Origin: Acetobacteraceae bacterium
GTDB lineage: Bacteria; Pseudomonadota; Alphaproteobacteria; Acetobacterales; Acetobacteraceae
DNA length: 12,621 nucleotides
Direction: 5' to 3'
NCBI GenBank assembly: GCA_030039695.1
Contig: JASHVB010000706.1
Location: 1-12,621, forward strand
In this document: positions 1 through 6,368 of the stretch, in pieces
How the letters are laid out: every line of letters begins with the position of its first letter
Position numbering within the stretch: the first letter of the stretch is position 1
The notes under the pieces: generated by a model
What the model was told of the DNA's origin: nothing
Databases searched by the model: none
What the model saw: the letters and a program-made list of their open reading frames with translations, nothing else
Program-made: the position numbers and the translations under genes

Positions 1-1193
1 ATCTCGTAATCTCCAGTGAGGTCACGCAGCAGTCCGACAAGCTGCGGCGCCGCGTAGCCGGAGATATTGCCGAGAGAATTGATCAACGCGATGCCACCGG
101 CCGCCGCCGCGGTGCTGAGGAATGCCGTGGGCAGGTTCCAAAACACCGGCAGCGACGCAGAAATTCCGAAGCTCGCCACGCAGAACGCGGCAATCGCCAG
201 CACCGGACTGATTCGCATCGCGATACCCGCAGCGATCAGCCCGGCGCCGCCGATCAGGCACGGAACGATCAGATGCCAAACTCGCTCGCCAGTCCGATCG
301 GAACTGCGTGACAGCACGACCATGCCGGTCACGCCAGCGATTGCCGTCAGCGACACCAGATAACCGACAGTGAGGTTGCCGAAGCCAAGGCTCTTCAGCA
401 TCAGTGGCAGGAAATACGCCTTGCCGTACACGCCGAAGCCGATCAGCACATAGACCAGCGTCATTACCGCGATGCTCGGCGAGAAAGCCGCGCGGCTGAA
501 CGACAAGTGCTTGCCGCGCGCAACGGCACGTTCCTCCGCGAGCTTGGTCTCGAGCCAGGTGCACTCTGCCTCGGTCAGCCACTCTGCGTCGGACGGCTTG
601 TCACGCAGAAGCAACATGCAGCCAATGGCAAACAGTACTGCGGGGATGCCCTCGGCCAGGAAAATCCACTGCCAGCCGGCAATACCCATCCAGCCATTCA
701 GTACCAGCAAATGCGTCGCGATCGGCCCGCCGATGATGCCGGCCGACGCGCCGAACGCGTAGAACACGCCCATCGCCTTGCCACGATGGCGCGACGGGAA
801 CCAGCGGGTCATAAAGTACGTGACGCCAGGGAAGAACCCGGCCTCGGCCGTCCCGAGCAGAAAACGAACGATAACGAAGCCGACCACGCTGTGCACCAGT
901 GCCATGCACGCGGAAAACACGCCCCACAGCAGCATGATCGACATGATCCAGCGCCGCGCACCGACCCGTTCCAGCGCCATATTGGCGGGCACCTGGAACA
1001 ACACGTAACTCCAGAAGAAAGCGCCGGCGCCAAGGCCATAGGCCGTGGCGCTGAAGCCCAGCGCTTCGTTCATGGTCAACGCGGCGAACGAGATGTTGAA
1101 ACGGTCGAGGATGTTGATCAGGTAGGCGAAGCTCACGAAAGGCACGAGGCGCCACGCGACCTTGCGCATGACGGAGGTCTCAAGGTTTGTCAT
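1..1193 (-). CDS. MFS transporter, anion:cation symporter (ACS) type, 3'-truncated by window edge
   Basis: Inner-membrane secondary transporter, probably for an organic anion such as a sugar acid, tartrate or phthalate-like compound; the substrate is inferred only from family style. The frame is open from ATG 1193-1191 to the window edge, giving 397 residues without a stop. Family members usually have about 420-450, so only the C-terminal end is missing. The first helix carries the family-typical segment ending NILDRFNISFAALTMNEALG, followed by the helix-2/3 signature with R-x-G-x-R-R (ERVGARRW) and the GTAEAGFFPGVTYFMTRWFP stretch characteristic of ACS members. Long hydrophobic segments alternate with charged loops. 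A large charged central loop (KPSDAEWLTEAE) separates the two six-helix halves. The start has a GGGAGG ribosome site at about 1201-1206. It is divergent from the racemase-like gene and may share its control region. The family is confident; the substrate is unknown. Confidence 0.92.
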   Translation of the reverse strand, partial: MTNLETSVMRKVAWRLVPFVSFAYLINILDRFNISFAALTMNEALGFSATAYGLGAGAFFWSYVLFQVPANMALERVGARRWIMSIMLLWGVFSACMALVHSVVGFVIVRFLLGTAEAGFFPGVTYFMTRWFPSRHRGKAMGVFYAFGASAGIIGGPIATHLLVLNGWMGIAGWQWIFLAEGIPAVLFAIGCMLLLRDKPSDAEWLTEAECTWLETKLAEERAVARGKHLSFSRAAFSPSIAVMTLVYVLIGFGVYGKAYFLPLMLKSLGFGNLTVGYLVSLTAIAGVTGMVVLSRSSDRTGERVWHLIVPCLIGGAGLIAAGIAMRISPVLAIAAFCVASFGISASLPVFWNLPTAFLSTAAAAGGIALINSLGNISGYAAPQLVGLLRDLTGDYE

Positions 1194-1326
1194 CACCGAT
1201 CCTCCCGACGGGGGCTCCAGCCCGCAATCTGGTTACGATAGCAACAGTCAAGCGGAAGCGCCACGCTTGGTATCGTTAGCCATTCCGTGTAAGACTTCAC
1301 GGGAACCGGAGAGGCAACTGCTGTCC
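1194..1326. promoter_or_regulatory. Divergent intergenic region with an imperfect inverted repeat
   Basis: This is the control region between the leftward MFS gene and the rightward racemase-like gene. It contains an imperfect inverted repeat, TTACGATAGC (1233-1242) against GGTATCGTTA (1269-1278), matching at 8 of 10 positions. Between the arms sits a short perfect hairpin, AAGCG-CCA-CGCTT (1256-1268). Such a nested arrangement could be an operator for a local regulator or a transcript stem-loop. No regulator gene lies in the window beside it. I see no convincing -35/-10 pair on either strand. Confidence 0.35.
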
Positions 1327-1992
1327 ATGCGCATCGCTCTGATCCATGCTCTGACCCATTCGATGCCGGCCATCGTCGCCACATTTAAGCGGCTGTGGCC
1401 CGAGGCGCAGCTCGTCAACGTGCTGGATGACTCGCTATCCGGCGACCTCGCGCGCGACGGCGCGCTGACACCCGCGATGACCGATCGTTTCATCACTCTC
1501 GCCCGCTACAGCGCGCGGAATGGCGCCAATGCGATTCTGTTCACGTGCTCCGCCTTTGGCGCCTGCATTGAGGCCTGTGCGCGCGAACTCGCGCCGATGC
1601 CGGTACTGAAGCCAAACGAAGCAATGATCGAGGAGGCGATCGCCCTCGCTGGCCCGTCGGCCCGCATCGGCCTGGTAGCGACGTTTGCACCTATGCTGAC
1701 TTCCATGCCGGCCGAATTCACGGCCGTAGCGCCCGCTGTGACGGTCGTGCCGTGCCTGGCGGCGGAGGCGCTGCCCGCGCTCGACCGCGGCGACGCCAAT
1801 GGTCATGATCGCGCGGCGGCGCAGGCCGCAGCGGGTTTGAAGGATTGCGACGTCATCGTGCTGGGCCAGTTCAGCCTAGCGCGCGCGGCGCAGGCGGTGG
1901 CCGAGGCCACCGGAAAGACCGTGCTAACCACTCCAGACTCCGCCGTTCGTAAACTGCAACGCCTGTTGATCCCCTCAGCAAGGGCAGCATGA
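1327..1992 (+). CDS. Aspartate/glutamate racemase family protein
   Basis: Predicted 221-residue cytosolic protein of the Asp/Glu/hydantoin racemase fold. In this superfamily two facing cysteines usually move a proton at the alpha carbon, or act on decarboxylation or isomerisation substrates. The N-terminal strand MRIALIHAL and the first-cysteine motif LFTCSAFGAC (Cys74) are clear, as are KPNEAMIEEA and the GLVATFAP strand. At the place of the second cysteine the protein reads VIVLGQFSLARAA, with Gln181. The chemistry may therefore be one-cysteine, or not racemisation at all. I recall relatives with the same Gln, so this looks like a subfamily trait rather than damage. The ATG at 1327 fits the conserved N-terminus, although the GGAGAGG at 1308-1314 is rather distant. 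The longer frame back to 1162 lacks family support. Its stop lies 1 nt before the next gene. Confidence 0.85.
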   Translation: MRIALIHALTHSMPAIVATFKRLWPEAQLVNVLDDSLSGDLARDGALTPAMTDRFITLARYSARNGANAILFTCSAFGACIEACARELAPMPVLKPNEAMIEEAIALAGPSARIGLVATFAPMLTSMPAEFTAVAPAVTVVPCLAAEALPALDRGDANGHDRAAAQAAAGLKDCDVIVLGQFSLARAAQAVAEATGKTVLTTPDSAVRKLQRLLIPSARAA

Positions 1993-1993
1993 G

Positions 1994-2284
1994 ATGAACC
2001 TGGACGAATTCCGCAGCAGTATCGACCAACCCAACCCGCCGGACGGCATGAGCTTCGCGTTGCGCACGCTCTGGTGGGACGCCAAGGGGGACTGGCACCG
2101 CGCGCATACCTGCGCGCAGCAGGACCGTAGTCAAACCGGCTCCAGCGTGCACGCTTACTTGCATCGCAAGGAAGGCGATATGTCGAATGCCGCCGGGTGG
2201 TACAGCCGTGCCGGCCGTGCCCAGCCGACCGGGCCGCTGGAAGACGAATGGGAAATGCTGGTACGGCAGCTTCTCGCGGCATGA
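1994..2284 (+). CDS. Conserved small protein of unknown function (96 aa), partner of the racemase-like gene
   Basis: I do not know a function for this gene. The 96-residue product is acidic to neutral, soluble-looking and without membrane segments. It is rich in Trp and Tyr: LRTLWWDAKGDWHRAHTCAQ in the first half, then VHAYLHRKEGDMSNAAGWYSRAGR, then an EDEWEMLVRQLL helix. The WWDAKGDWxxAH and AYLHRKEGDxxNAxxWYxRAGR segments resemble a compact helical repeat (TPR/Sel1-like pairing), which suggests a binding role. I recall similar small proteins in other proteobacteria annotated only as hypothetical. The ATG begins 1 nt after the racemase stop, so the two genes are almost certainly co-transcribed and translationally coupled. 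Confidence 0.75.
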   Translation: MNLDEFRSSIDQPNPPDGMSFALRTLWWDAKGDWHRAHTCAQQDRSQTGSSVHAYLHRKEGDMSNAAGWYSRAGRAQPTGPLEDEWEMLVRQLLAA

Positions 2285-2542
2285 CTGCGAGTGCGTTCGC
2301 AATGCGGGCTGCGAGCATGGTTCGCAACTGAGCCGACCCGCGTCGGTCTTCCGTGCCGCAACAACCGGGTCATGCCGCCGAAGAGTGTTCGGCATCGATC
2401 GCGGCGGCACGGGAGCATGCGCGTTTCGCGGCGACGGTGCTGGCGTGGCGTGGTGTTGCACCGGCGCGGCGACGCCACGCCAAGCACGCGTCCGATATGC
2501 CGCATCTGTGTCACCGACATTGCGAGTGCTGGAGAAAAGCGT
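2285..2542. other. Stretch without recognisable gene before the NTF2-like remnant
   Basis: No frame on either strand gives a recognisable protein. The open frames crossing it are arginine/cysteine-rich composition artefacts of GC-rich DNA. A small inverted repeat, GCCGAA-GAGTG-TTCGGC (2377-2393), is present but has no T-tract. The stretch may be further decayed sequence belonging to the remnant downstream. Confidence 0.4.
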
Positions 2543-2931
2543 ATGCCAGACGATGCGGAGATGCCAGCACGTGCAGTGATGGGTGGCTTCGTGGCGGCGT
2601 TCAACGCACGCGATGTCCGGGCGATCTGCGCGCGCTGGTTCTATTGTGCGCATGGCTGGTTACACCGCGGACGCATCGCGGTGATGCAGCAGCCAGAGGG
2701 TTTTCTTAACCCGGTGTGAGACCGCCCCACGTCGTCATCGGCACAGTGGCGGCCGTGCGCATCGAATTATGTGGAAACGATCGATGCCGCTCGCGGCACG
2801 GTGCAACGTCGCGTGCATTGGACCGGCTATCGCATCGATGGAAGCGCGGTCAGTTCGCAGTGCTCGCGGTCTATCGCAACGCCGATCAATGCTGGCTGGG
2901 GCATTCAGGGCGGTCGAGCTGGGCGGAATAG
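2543..2931 (+). pseudogene. Decayed NTF2/SnoaL-like protein, frameshifted and interrupted
   Basis: This looks like the remains of a small NTF2-like (SnoaL/DUF4440-type cone fold) protein of about 130 residues. From ATG 2543, with GGAG at 2531-2534, the first frame gives AVMGGFVAAFNARDVRAICA, the usual opening helix with FxxAFNARD. It then meets TGA at 2717-2719. The same frame continues with YVETIDAARGTVQRRVHWTG, then YRIDGSAV, which match the family's central strands. The sequence then shifts to another frame for FAVLAVYRNADQ, returns for GWGIQGG and shifts again for RSSWAE, ending at TAG 2929-2931. These are the expected final strands (LYVVTRxDGRWGIQARSS type). One stop and about three frame changes argue for a genuine pseudogene. 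The family assignment rests on remembered patterns. Confidence 0.6.
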
Positions 2932-2999
2932 GCCGAGCGCTGGTCAAGTGGCCGCAGTCTCGGCATGATCGGCGGTGAACCGGAACCGGGGAGAATGAC

Positions 3000-3503
3000 A
3001 TGGACGCTGACGCCAAGAAGACCACGCTGCGGATGATTCCCTATGGCATCTATGTGCTCACCGCCGATGACGGAAAGGGCAATATCGGCGCCGCGACGGT
3101 GAACTGGGTGACGCAGGCCTCGTTCGCGCCGCCGCTGGTGGTGGTGGGTGTGAAGGGGGACTCGGGCGCGCACACCGTCGTGAAGGGCACCGGCAAGTTC
3201 GCCCTGAACATGCTGGGCAAGGACCACAAGGGGTTGGCGTTCAACTTCTTCAAGCCCGCCAAGCTGGAAGAAGGCAAGCTGTCCGGCCAGGCATTCCATC
3301 TTGGTGCGAACGGCACGCCAATTTTGGATGCTGCGATCGCTGCGGTGGAATGCTCGGTGCGGCAGATCGTCTCAATGGGCGATCATGACATCGTGGTGGG
3401 CGAAGTGACCGAGGCGCATCTGCAGACGCCACCTGTGGGACGACCCGACGTGGCCATCCTGGAGATGAAGGACCTGGGTGACAACGTCTTCTACGGCGGT
3501 TGA
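3000..3503 (+). CDS. Flavin reductase family protein (FMN-binding split barrel)
   Basis: Predicted 167-residue cytosolic flavin reductase-like protein that would use NAD(P)H to reduce FMN or FAD for a partner oxygenase. The split-barrel pattern is complete. It starts with IPYGIYVLTADDGKGNIGAATVNWVTQASF, the usual opening with the flavin-contacting A-x-x-VNWVTQ-x-S/A turn. Then come PLVVVGVKGDSGAHTVVKGTGKFALNML, the family 'xxFxVNxL' strand, and a C-terminal GEVTEAHL strand pair. Length agrees with the family. A strong GGGGAG at 2988-2993 precedes the ATG by 6 nt. It lies 58 nt upstream of the luciferase-like oxidoreductase gene on the same strand. That arrangement supports a two-component monooxygenase. 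The real electron donor and flavin cannot be told from sequence. A purely flavin-binding role without reductase activity is also possible. Confidence 0.87.
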   Translation: MDADAKKTTLRMIPYGIYVLTADDGKGNIGAATVNWVTQASFAPPLVVVGVKGDSGAHTVVKGTGKFALNMLGKDHKGLAFNFFKPAKLEEGKLSGQAFHLGANGTPILDAAIAAVECSVRQIVSMGDHDIVVGEVTEAHLQTPPVGRPDVAILEMKDLGDNVFYGG

Positions 3504-3511
3504 CATCATTT

Positions 3512-3535
3512 CCCCCTCCCGCTTGCGGGAGGGGG
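3512..3535. repeat. Perfect 11-bp-stem palindromic hairpin between flavin reductase and LLM genes
   Basis: CCCCCTCCCGC (3512-3522) pairs perfectly with GCGGGAGGGGG (3525-3535) across a TT loop. It starts 9 nt after the flavin reductase stop. No T-tract follows, so it is a poor intrinsic terminator. It is more like the GC-rich dispersed intergenic palindromes seen in many proteobacterial genomes (core CTCCCGCTTGCGGGAG). In an operon such an element can stabilise the upstream mRNA and set different levels for the two cistrons; that role here is inference. Confidence 0.75.
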
Positions 3536-3561
3536 TGCCGCGAACTGCAAGGGAGTGACCG

Positions 3562-4716
3562 ATGATCCGCAAGTTTGCCACCGTCTTCGCCGGCCACGTC
3601 GATCTGCCAGAACGCGGCCAGAACGCGACGCCGGTCAATGAACGGCGATTCTCCAATGAGCACCTGGCGTCGATCTTCGCGAAGACCGAGGCCATCGCGA
3701 AGGTGATGGACGAGACAGGCTGGGATGCGTTGTGGCTGGCAGAGCATCATTTTCAGCATGAGGGAAACGAGGTGATTCCCAACCTGCTGATGACGGCTGT
3801 GCATCTCTCTCACCTGACGAACAATCTGCGGATCGGCTGCGGCTTCAATATCACGCCGATGTGGCATCCGCTGCGCCTGGCTGAAGATTTCGCGATGGCT
3901 GACATCCTGACGAAAGGCCGGACAATCTTCGGTGTCGGCCGCGGCTACCACACGCGGGAGGTGGAGACGTTCGGTGCCCCGATGTTAGACCAGGAGGCAA
4001 ATCGTGAATTATTCGAAGAGCAGGTAGAGATCATTTTCAAGGCGTTGACCACTGAGAGGTTCGCGCACAAGGGCAAGCATTACACGCTGCCGCCGGAAGT
4101 GCCGTATCGCGGCTATACACTGAAGGACCTCACATTGGTGCCGCGGCCGGTGCATCGTCCGGTGGAGACATGGCAGCCGGTGGTCAGTGCGTCACCGCGC
4201 GGGTTGGATTTCATGATCAAGCACGGCATCAAGGGCGCGGTCGGCGGAGGCGCGGCAACCATGGAGACTGGGCCGATCACCGGCTATCGCGACGCGGCGG
4301 CACGTGCGGGACGGGATCTGAAGCTGGGCGAAGGGTTGATGATCGGCATCGTTATTCACCTCGCGGATTCCAAGGCGCAGGCGTTGCGCGAGATCGTCCC
4401 GCTGTATGAAGAGCATGCGAAGATGTTTGCGCCGCTGAACTTCATGCCGGGGATGACGAAGGAGCAAGTCGCCGCGATCGGACGGCGTGGCGGCTGGTAC
4501 GAGTCGGGCGTTCCGACGGTCGAGCACTACATCAAGAGCGGTGCCTGGTTTGCCGGCACGTCGGAGGAGCTGGTGACGCATCTGCGATGGCTGGAGGAGC
4601 GGTTCCCGGGACTGGAGCATGTCAGCCTCAGCATGCCGATGGGCACGCCGGAGGCGGTGATGCTGGATCAATACCGGCGCGTCGGCGAGGAAGTGATGCC
4701 AGAGTTCCGGGGTTAG
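3562..4716 (+). CDS. LLM class (luciferase-like) flavin-dependent oxidoreductase
   Basis: 384-residue TIM-barrel monooxygenase or oxidoreductase of the bacterial luciferase family. It uses reduced FMN (or F420 in some relatives) with oxygen, or acts as a dehydrogenase. Recognisable pieces in order are the N-terminal strand MIRKFATVFAGH and ALWLAEHHFQHEG (the family's 'W-x-x-E-H-H'). RIGCGFNITPMWHPLRLAED is the 'P-x-x-x-A-E' helix, and TIFGVGRGYHTREVETFG is the G-x-G-R-G phosphate-binding loop. Next come FEEQVEIIFKAL and WQPVVSASPRGLDF, then a C-terminal barrel segment GTSEELVTHLRWLEERFPGLEHVSLS. Length is normal. The ATG has AAGGGAG at 3549-3555. With the flavin reductase upstream it likely forms a two-component FMNH2-dependent monooxygenase. 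The substrate is unknown; alkanes, sulfonates, terpenes and aromatics are all family options. Confidence 0.9.
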   Translation: MIRKFATVFAGHVDLPERGQNATPVNERRFSNEHLASIFAKTEAIAKVMDETGWDALWLAEHHFQHEGNEVIPNLLMTAVHLSHLTNNLRIGCGFNITPMWHPLRLAEDFAMADILTKGRTIFGVGRGYHTREVETFGAPMLDQEANRELFEEQVEIIFKALTTERFAHKGKHYTLPPEVPYRGYTLKDLTLVPRPVHRPVETWQPVVSASPRGLDFMIKHGIKGAVGGGAATMETGPITGYRDAAARAGRDLKLGEGLMIGIVIHLADSKAQALREIVPLYEEHAKMFAPLNFMPGMTKEQVAAIGRRGGWYESGVPTVEHYIKSGAWFAGTSEELVTHLRWLEERFPGLEHVSLSMPMGTPEAVMLDQYRRVGEEVMPEFRG

Positions 4717-4939
4717 TGTCGTTGCCGCGAGCGTCGGCCACAGGCGGAAAATAGCCCCTCATGGCGGGGTTTGGCTGCGTTAGCTGCGGCTGACCTGGCT
4801 CCATCCTCAGCCCCCACATCCGAAGAAGGACGCCGGGGCTCGGAGGCTATTCCGCCGGCGGTCGGTGCGGTGCGGTGAGATCTTTGATCTCTTCCCAGTC
4901 GTGATTGTCGTCGTCACGCTGGGCGGAAATTCGGGCGCG
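4717..4939. other. Convergent intergenic region with small stem-loops
   Basis: This lies between the rightward LLM gene and the leftward oxidoreductase gene. I see GTTAGC-TGCG-GCTGAC (4779-4794), which as RNA is a six-pair stem closed by a UNCG-type tetraloop. There is also a perfect GAGATC-TTT-GATCTC inverted repeat (4877-4891). Neither has a T-tract, so terminator function is uncertain. On the minus strand the oxidoreductase frame stays open beyond its TGA to a TAG at 4849-4847. No separate gene is convincing. Confidence 0.4.
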
Positions 4940-5851
4940 TCAACCGGTCCCGAGCTCCTCGCCGGCAAGGCGCTCGCAGAGCCTCGCGATTTCCGTGTGA
5001 TCGGCGTCCGAACCGAACATGGTCTGCGCCGCCACCACCAGTTCTTTGCAGAGCGCGCTCAACGGCGCGGGTGTCGCGGTCTCGCGGCCAACCTGCAAGG
5101 CGATCGACAAATCCTTTGCCAGCAGTCCCATGGTGAAGCCGGCGTTGAATTTCCGCGACAGCACGAATTGCTTGAACTTCTTCTGCGTGGAGTTGTTCAT
5201 GCCAGTTGCGGCATTCAGGACATCCACCATGACCGCCGGGTCAAGACCGAATCGCTGGCCGATCAGCAGCGCCTCGATGCCGATCAGGAACCCACCCGCG
5301 GACACAAGATTGTTGAGCGCCTTCATAGCCTGGCCGGATCCGACTGCGCCGGTGCGAAGCACCGACGTGCCCATCGCCGACAGCACCGGCATCACTCGGT
5401 CGATCACGGCTGTGTCGCCACCCACCATGATTGCCAGTTCGCCGGTCTTCGCCCGCGACACGCCGCCAGAGACCGGCGCGTCGATCAGATGCCCGCCCAG
5501 TGCGCGCACATGTTCTGCCAGCTCCTGCGTCACCGACGGGACGCCGGAGCTCATTTCGATCACCACCGTGCCCGGCTTCATTCCCGCCAGCACGTTGTCA
5601 TCGCCGCTGGACAGAACCTGCTGTACAATCGCGCTGGTCGGCAGCATAGTCACCACGACGTCCGAGGCGCCTGCCAGTTGGCGCAACGTGTCCGGCGCGC
5701 CGCCGCCGATCTGCTGCACGAAATTGTCAGCGGCCTCGCGCCGCGCATCGTTCACATGCACCGAATAGCCAGCGCGCACGAGGCAGGCCGCCATCGGCCA
5801 GCCCATGTTGCCGACGCCGATGAACCCGACCTGCGGCCGTGTAATGCTCAT
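4940..5851 (-). CDS. NAD(P)-dependent oxidoreductase, 3-hydroxyisobutyrate dehydrogenase family
   Basis: 303-residue beta-hydroxyacid dehydrogenase. Members oxidise 3-hydroxyisobutyrate, tartronate semialdehyde, hydroxyglutarate or similar beta-hydroxy acids with NAD(P). The N-terminal Rossmann motif VGFIGVGNMGWPMA gives GxGxxG at residues 12-17. The substrate-binding loop DAPVSGGVSRAKTGELAIMVGG and the catalytic-lysine segment GSGQAMKALNN (Lys177) are both intact. The C-terminal helical domain (GMNNSTQKKF, KDLSIAL) and the length fit the family. I chose ATG 5851-5849 over the in-frame TTG at 5857, because AAGGG sits about 10 nt before the ATG, inside the preceding gene's last codons. The start is only 6 nt past that gene's stop, so the pair is coupled. 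After the TGA at 4942-4940 the frame continues for 30 more sense codons, which might mark a recent nonsense change. Substrate unknown. Confidence 0.9.
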   Translation of the reverse strand: MSITRPQVGFIGVGNMGWPMAACLVRAGYSVHVNDARREAADNFVQQIGGGAPDTLRQLAGASDVVVTMLPTSAIVQQVLSSGDDNVLAGMKPGTVVIEMSSGVPSVTQELAEHVRALGGHLIDAPVSGGVSRAKTGELAIMVGGDTAVIDRVMPVLSAMGTSVLRTGAVGSGQAMKALNNLVSAGGFLIGIEALLIGQRFGLDPAVMVDVLNAATGMNNSTQKKFKQFVLSRKFNAGFTMGLLAKDLSIALQVGRETATPAPLSALCKELVVAAQTMFGSDADHTEIARLCERLAGEELGTG

Positions 5852-5857
5852 TTGCAA

Positions 5858-6271
5858 TCAGCCCTTCGCGCCATCGACTTCCTTGAAGACTTCCGTGGCG
5901 ATTCGGAATGCCTCCAGACAAGCGGGAATGCCGCAATAGGCGCCGATCTGCAGCAGGATTTCCTTGATCTCGTCACGCGTCACGCCGTTGTTCAGTGCGG
6001 CGCGCAAATGCAGACGGAATTCGGAACCGCGGTTCAATGCCGCGAGCATTGTCAGATTAATCATGCTGCGCGTTTTGCGCGGCAAGCCGGGGCGCGTCCA
6101 GATCATGCCCCACGCAACTTCTGTGGTCATCTGCTGGAACGCCGCGTTGAAGTCATCCGCGCGGGCGATGGAGCCATCGACGTACTCGGCGCCGAGCACT
6201 TCGCGCCGTACCTCAAGGCCCTGCTTGAACAAGTTGCTCTGATATTCCGGGCGGTTAGGGATTTCTGGCAT
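5858..6271 (-). CDS. Carboxymuconolactone decarboxylase family protein (PcaC-like)
   Basis: 137-residue protein of the CMD fold, close in pattern to 4-carboxymuconolactone decarboxylase. That enzyme converts the gamma-carboxy lactone to beta-ketoadipate enol-lactone in protocatechuate breakdown. Visible landmarks are EVAWGMIWTRPGLPRKTRSM, LTMLAALNRGSEFRLHLRAA (Glu84, His88), then NGVTRDEIKEILLQIGAYCG with Cys113, IPACLEAFRIA and a charged tail. Length equals the usual single-domain PcaC size (about 130). ATG 6271-6269 has AGGAG about 8 nt upstream, whereas the open frame extends back to 6391 without family sequence. No pcaB, pcaD or pcaGH gene lies nearby, so it may act in another lactone or acid pathway. 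AhpD-like peroxidase function is less likely, because the redox C-x-x-C is absent. It is coupled to the downstream dehydrogenase gene. Confidence 0.87.
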   Translation of the reverse strand: MPEIPNRPEYQSNLFKQGLEVRREVLGAEYVDGSIARADDFNAAFQQMTTEVAWGMIWTRPGLPRKTRSMINLTMLAALNRGSEFRLHLRAALNNGVTRDEIKEILLQIGAYCGIPACLEAFRIATEVFKEVDGAKG

Positions 6272-6368
6272 GGCGCGTCTCCTGGCTGTACGAAGCAGAC
6301 GGGACCGTAGAGATTGCGCCGGAAGGCGGCAAGCGGTTGAGTGGCCCCGGCATCCGGGAGGCAACCAA
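6272..6368. promoter_or_regulatory. Short divergent control region between PcaC-like and MBL-fold genes
   Basis: These 97 bp must hold the promoters for both directions. I see a bulged hairpin, TTGCGCC-GGAA-GGCGGCAA (6314-6332), with a GNRA-type loop, and ribosome sites at both ends (AGGAG leftward, GGGAGG at 6356-6361 rightward). No clear -35/-10 pair is visible. Confidence 0.35.

Noticed and set aside
507..1241. Plus-strand open frame of 244 codons opposite the MFS transporter
   Set aside because: Low-complexity His/Arg/Glu composition, antisense to a well-supported transporter.
1162..1326. N-terminal extension of the racemase-like protein
   Set aside because: The family N-terminus begins at the ATG at 1327. 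The extension would overlap the start of the divergent MFS gene and has no family pattern.
2377..2393. GCCGAA-GAGTG-TTCGGC inverted repeat as a terminator
   Set aside because: The stem is only 6 bp with no T-tract, and it is about 90 bp from the nearest stop codon.
4865..6310. Long plus-strand open frame (481 codons) across the dehydrogenase and PcaC-like genes
   Set aside because: It is antisense to two clearly conserved genes, is rich in His/Arg/Gln/Ala with no domain pattern, and has no ribosome site.
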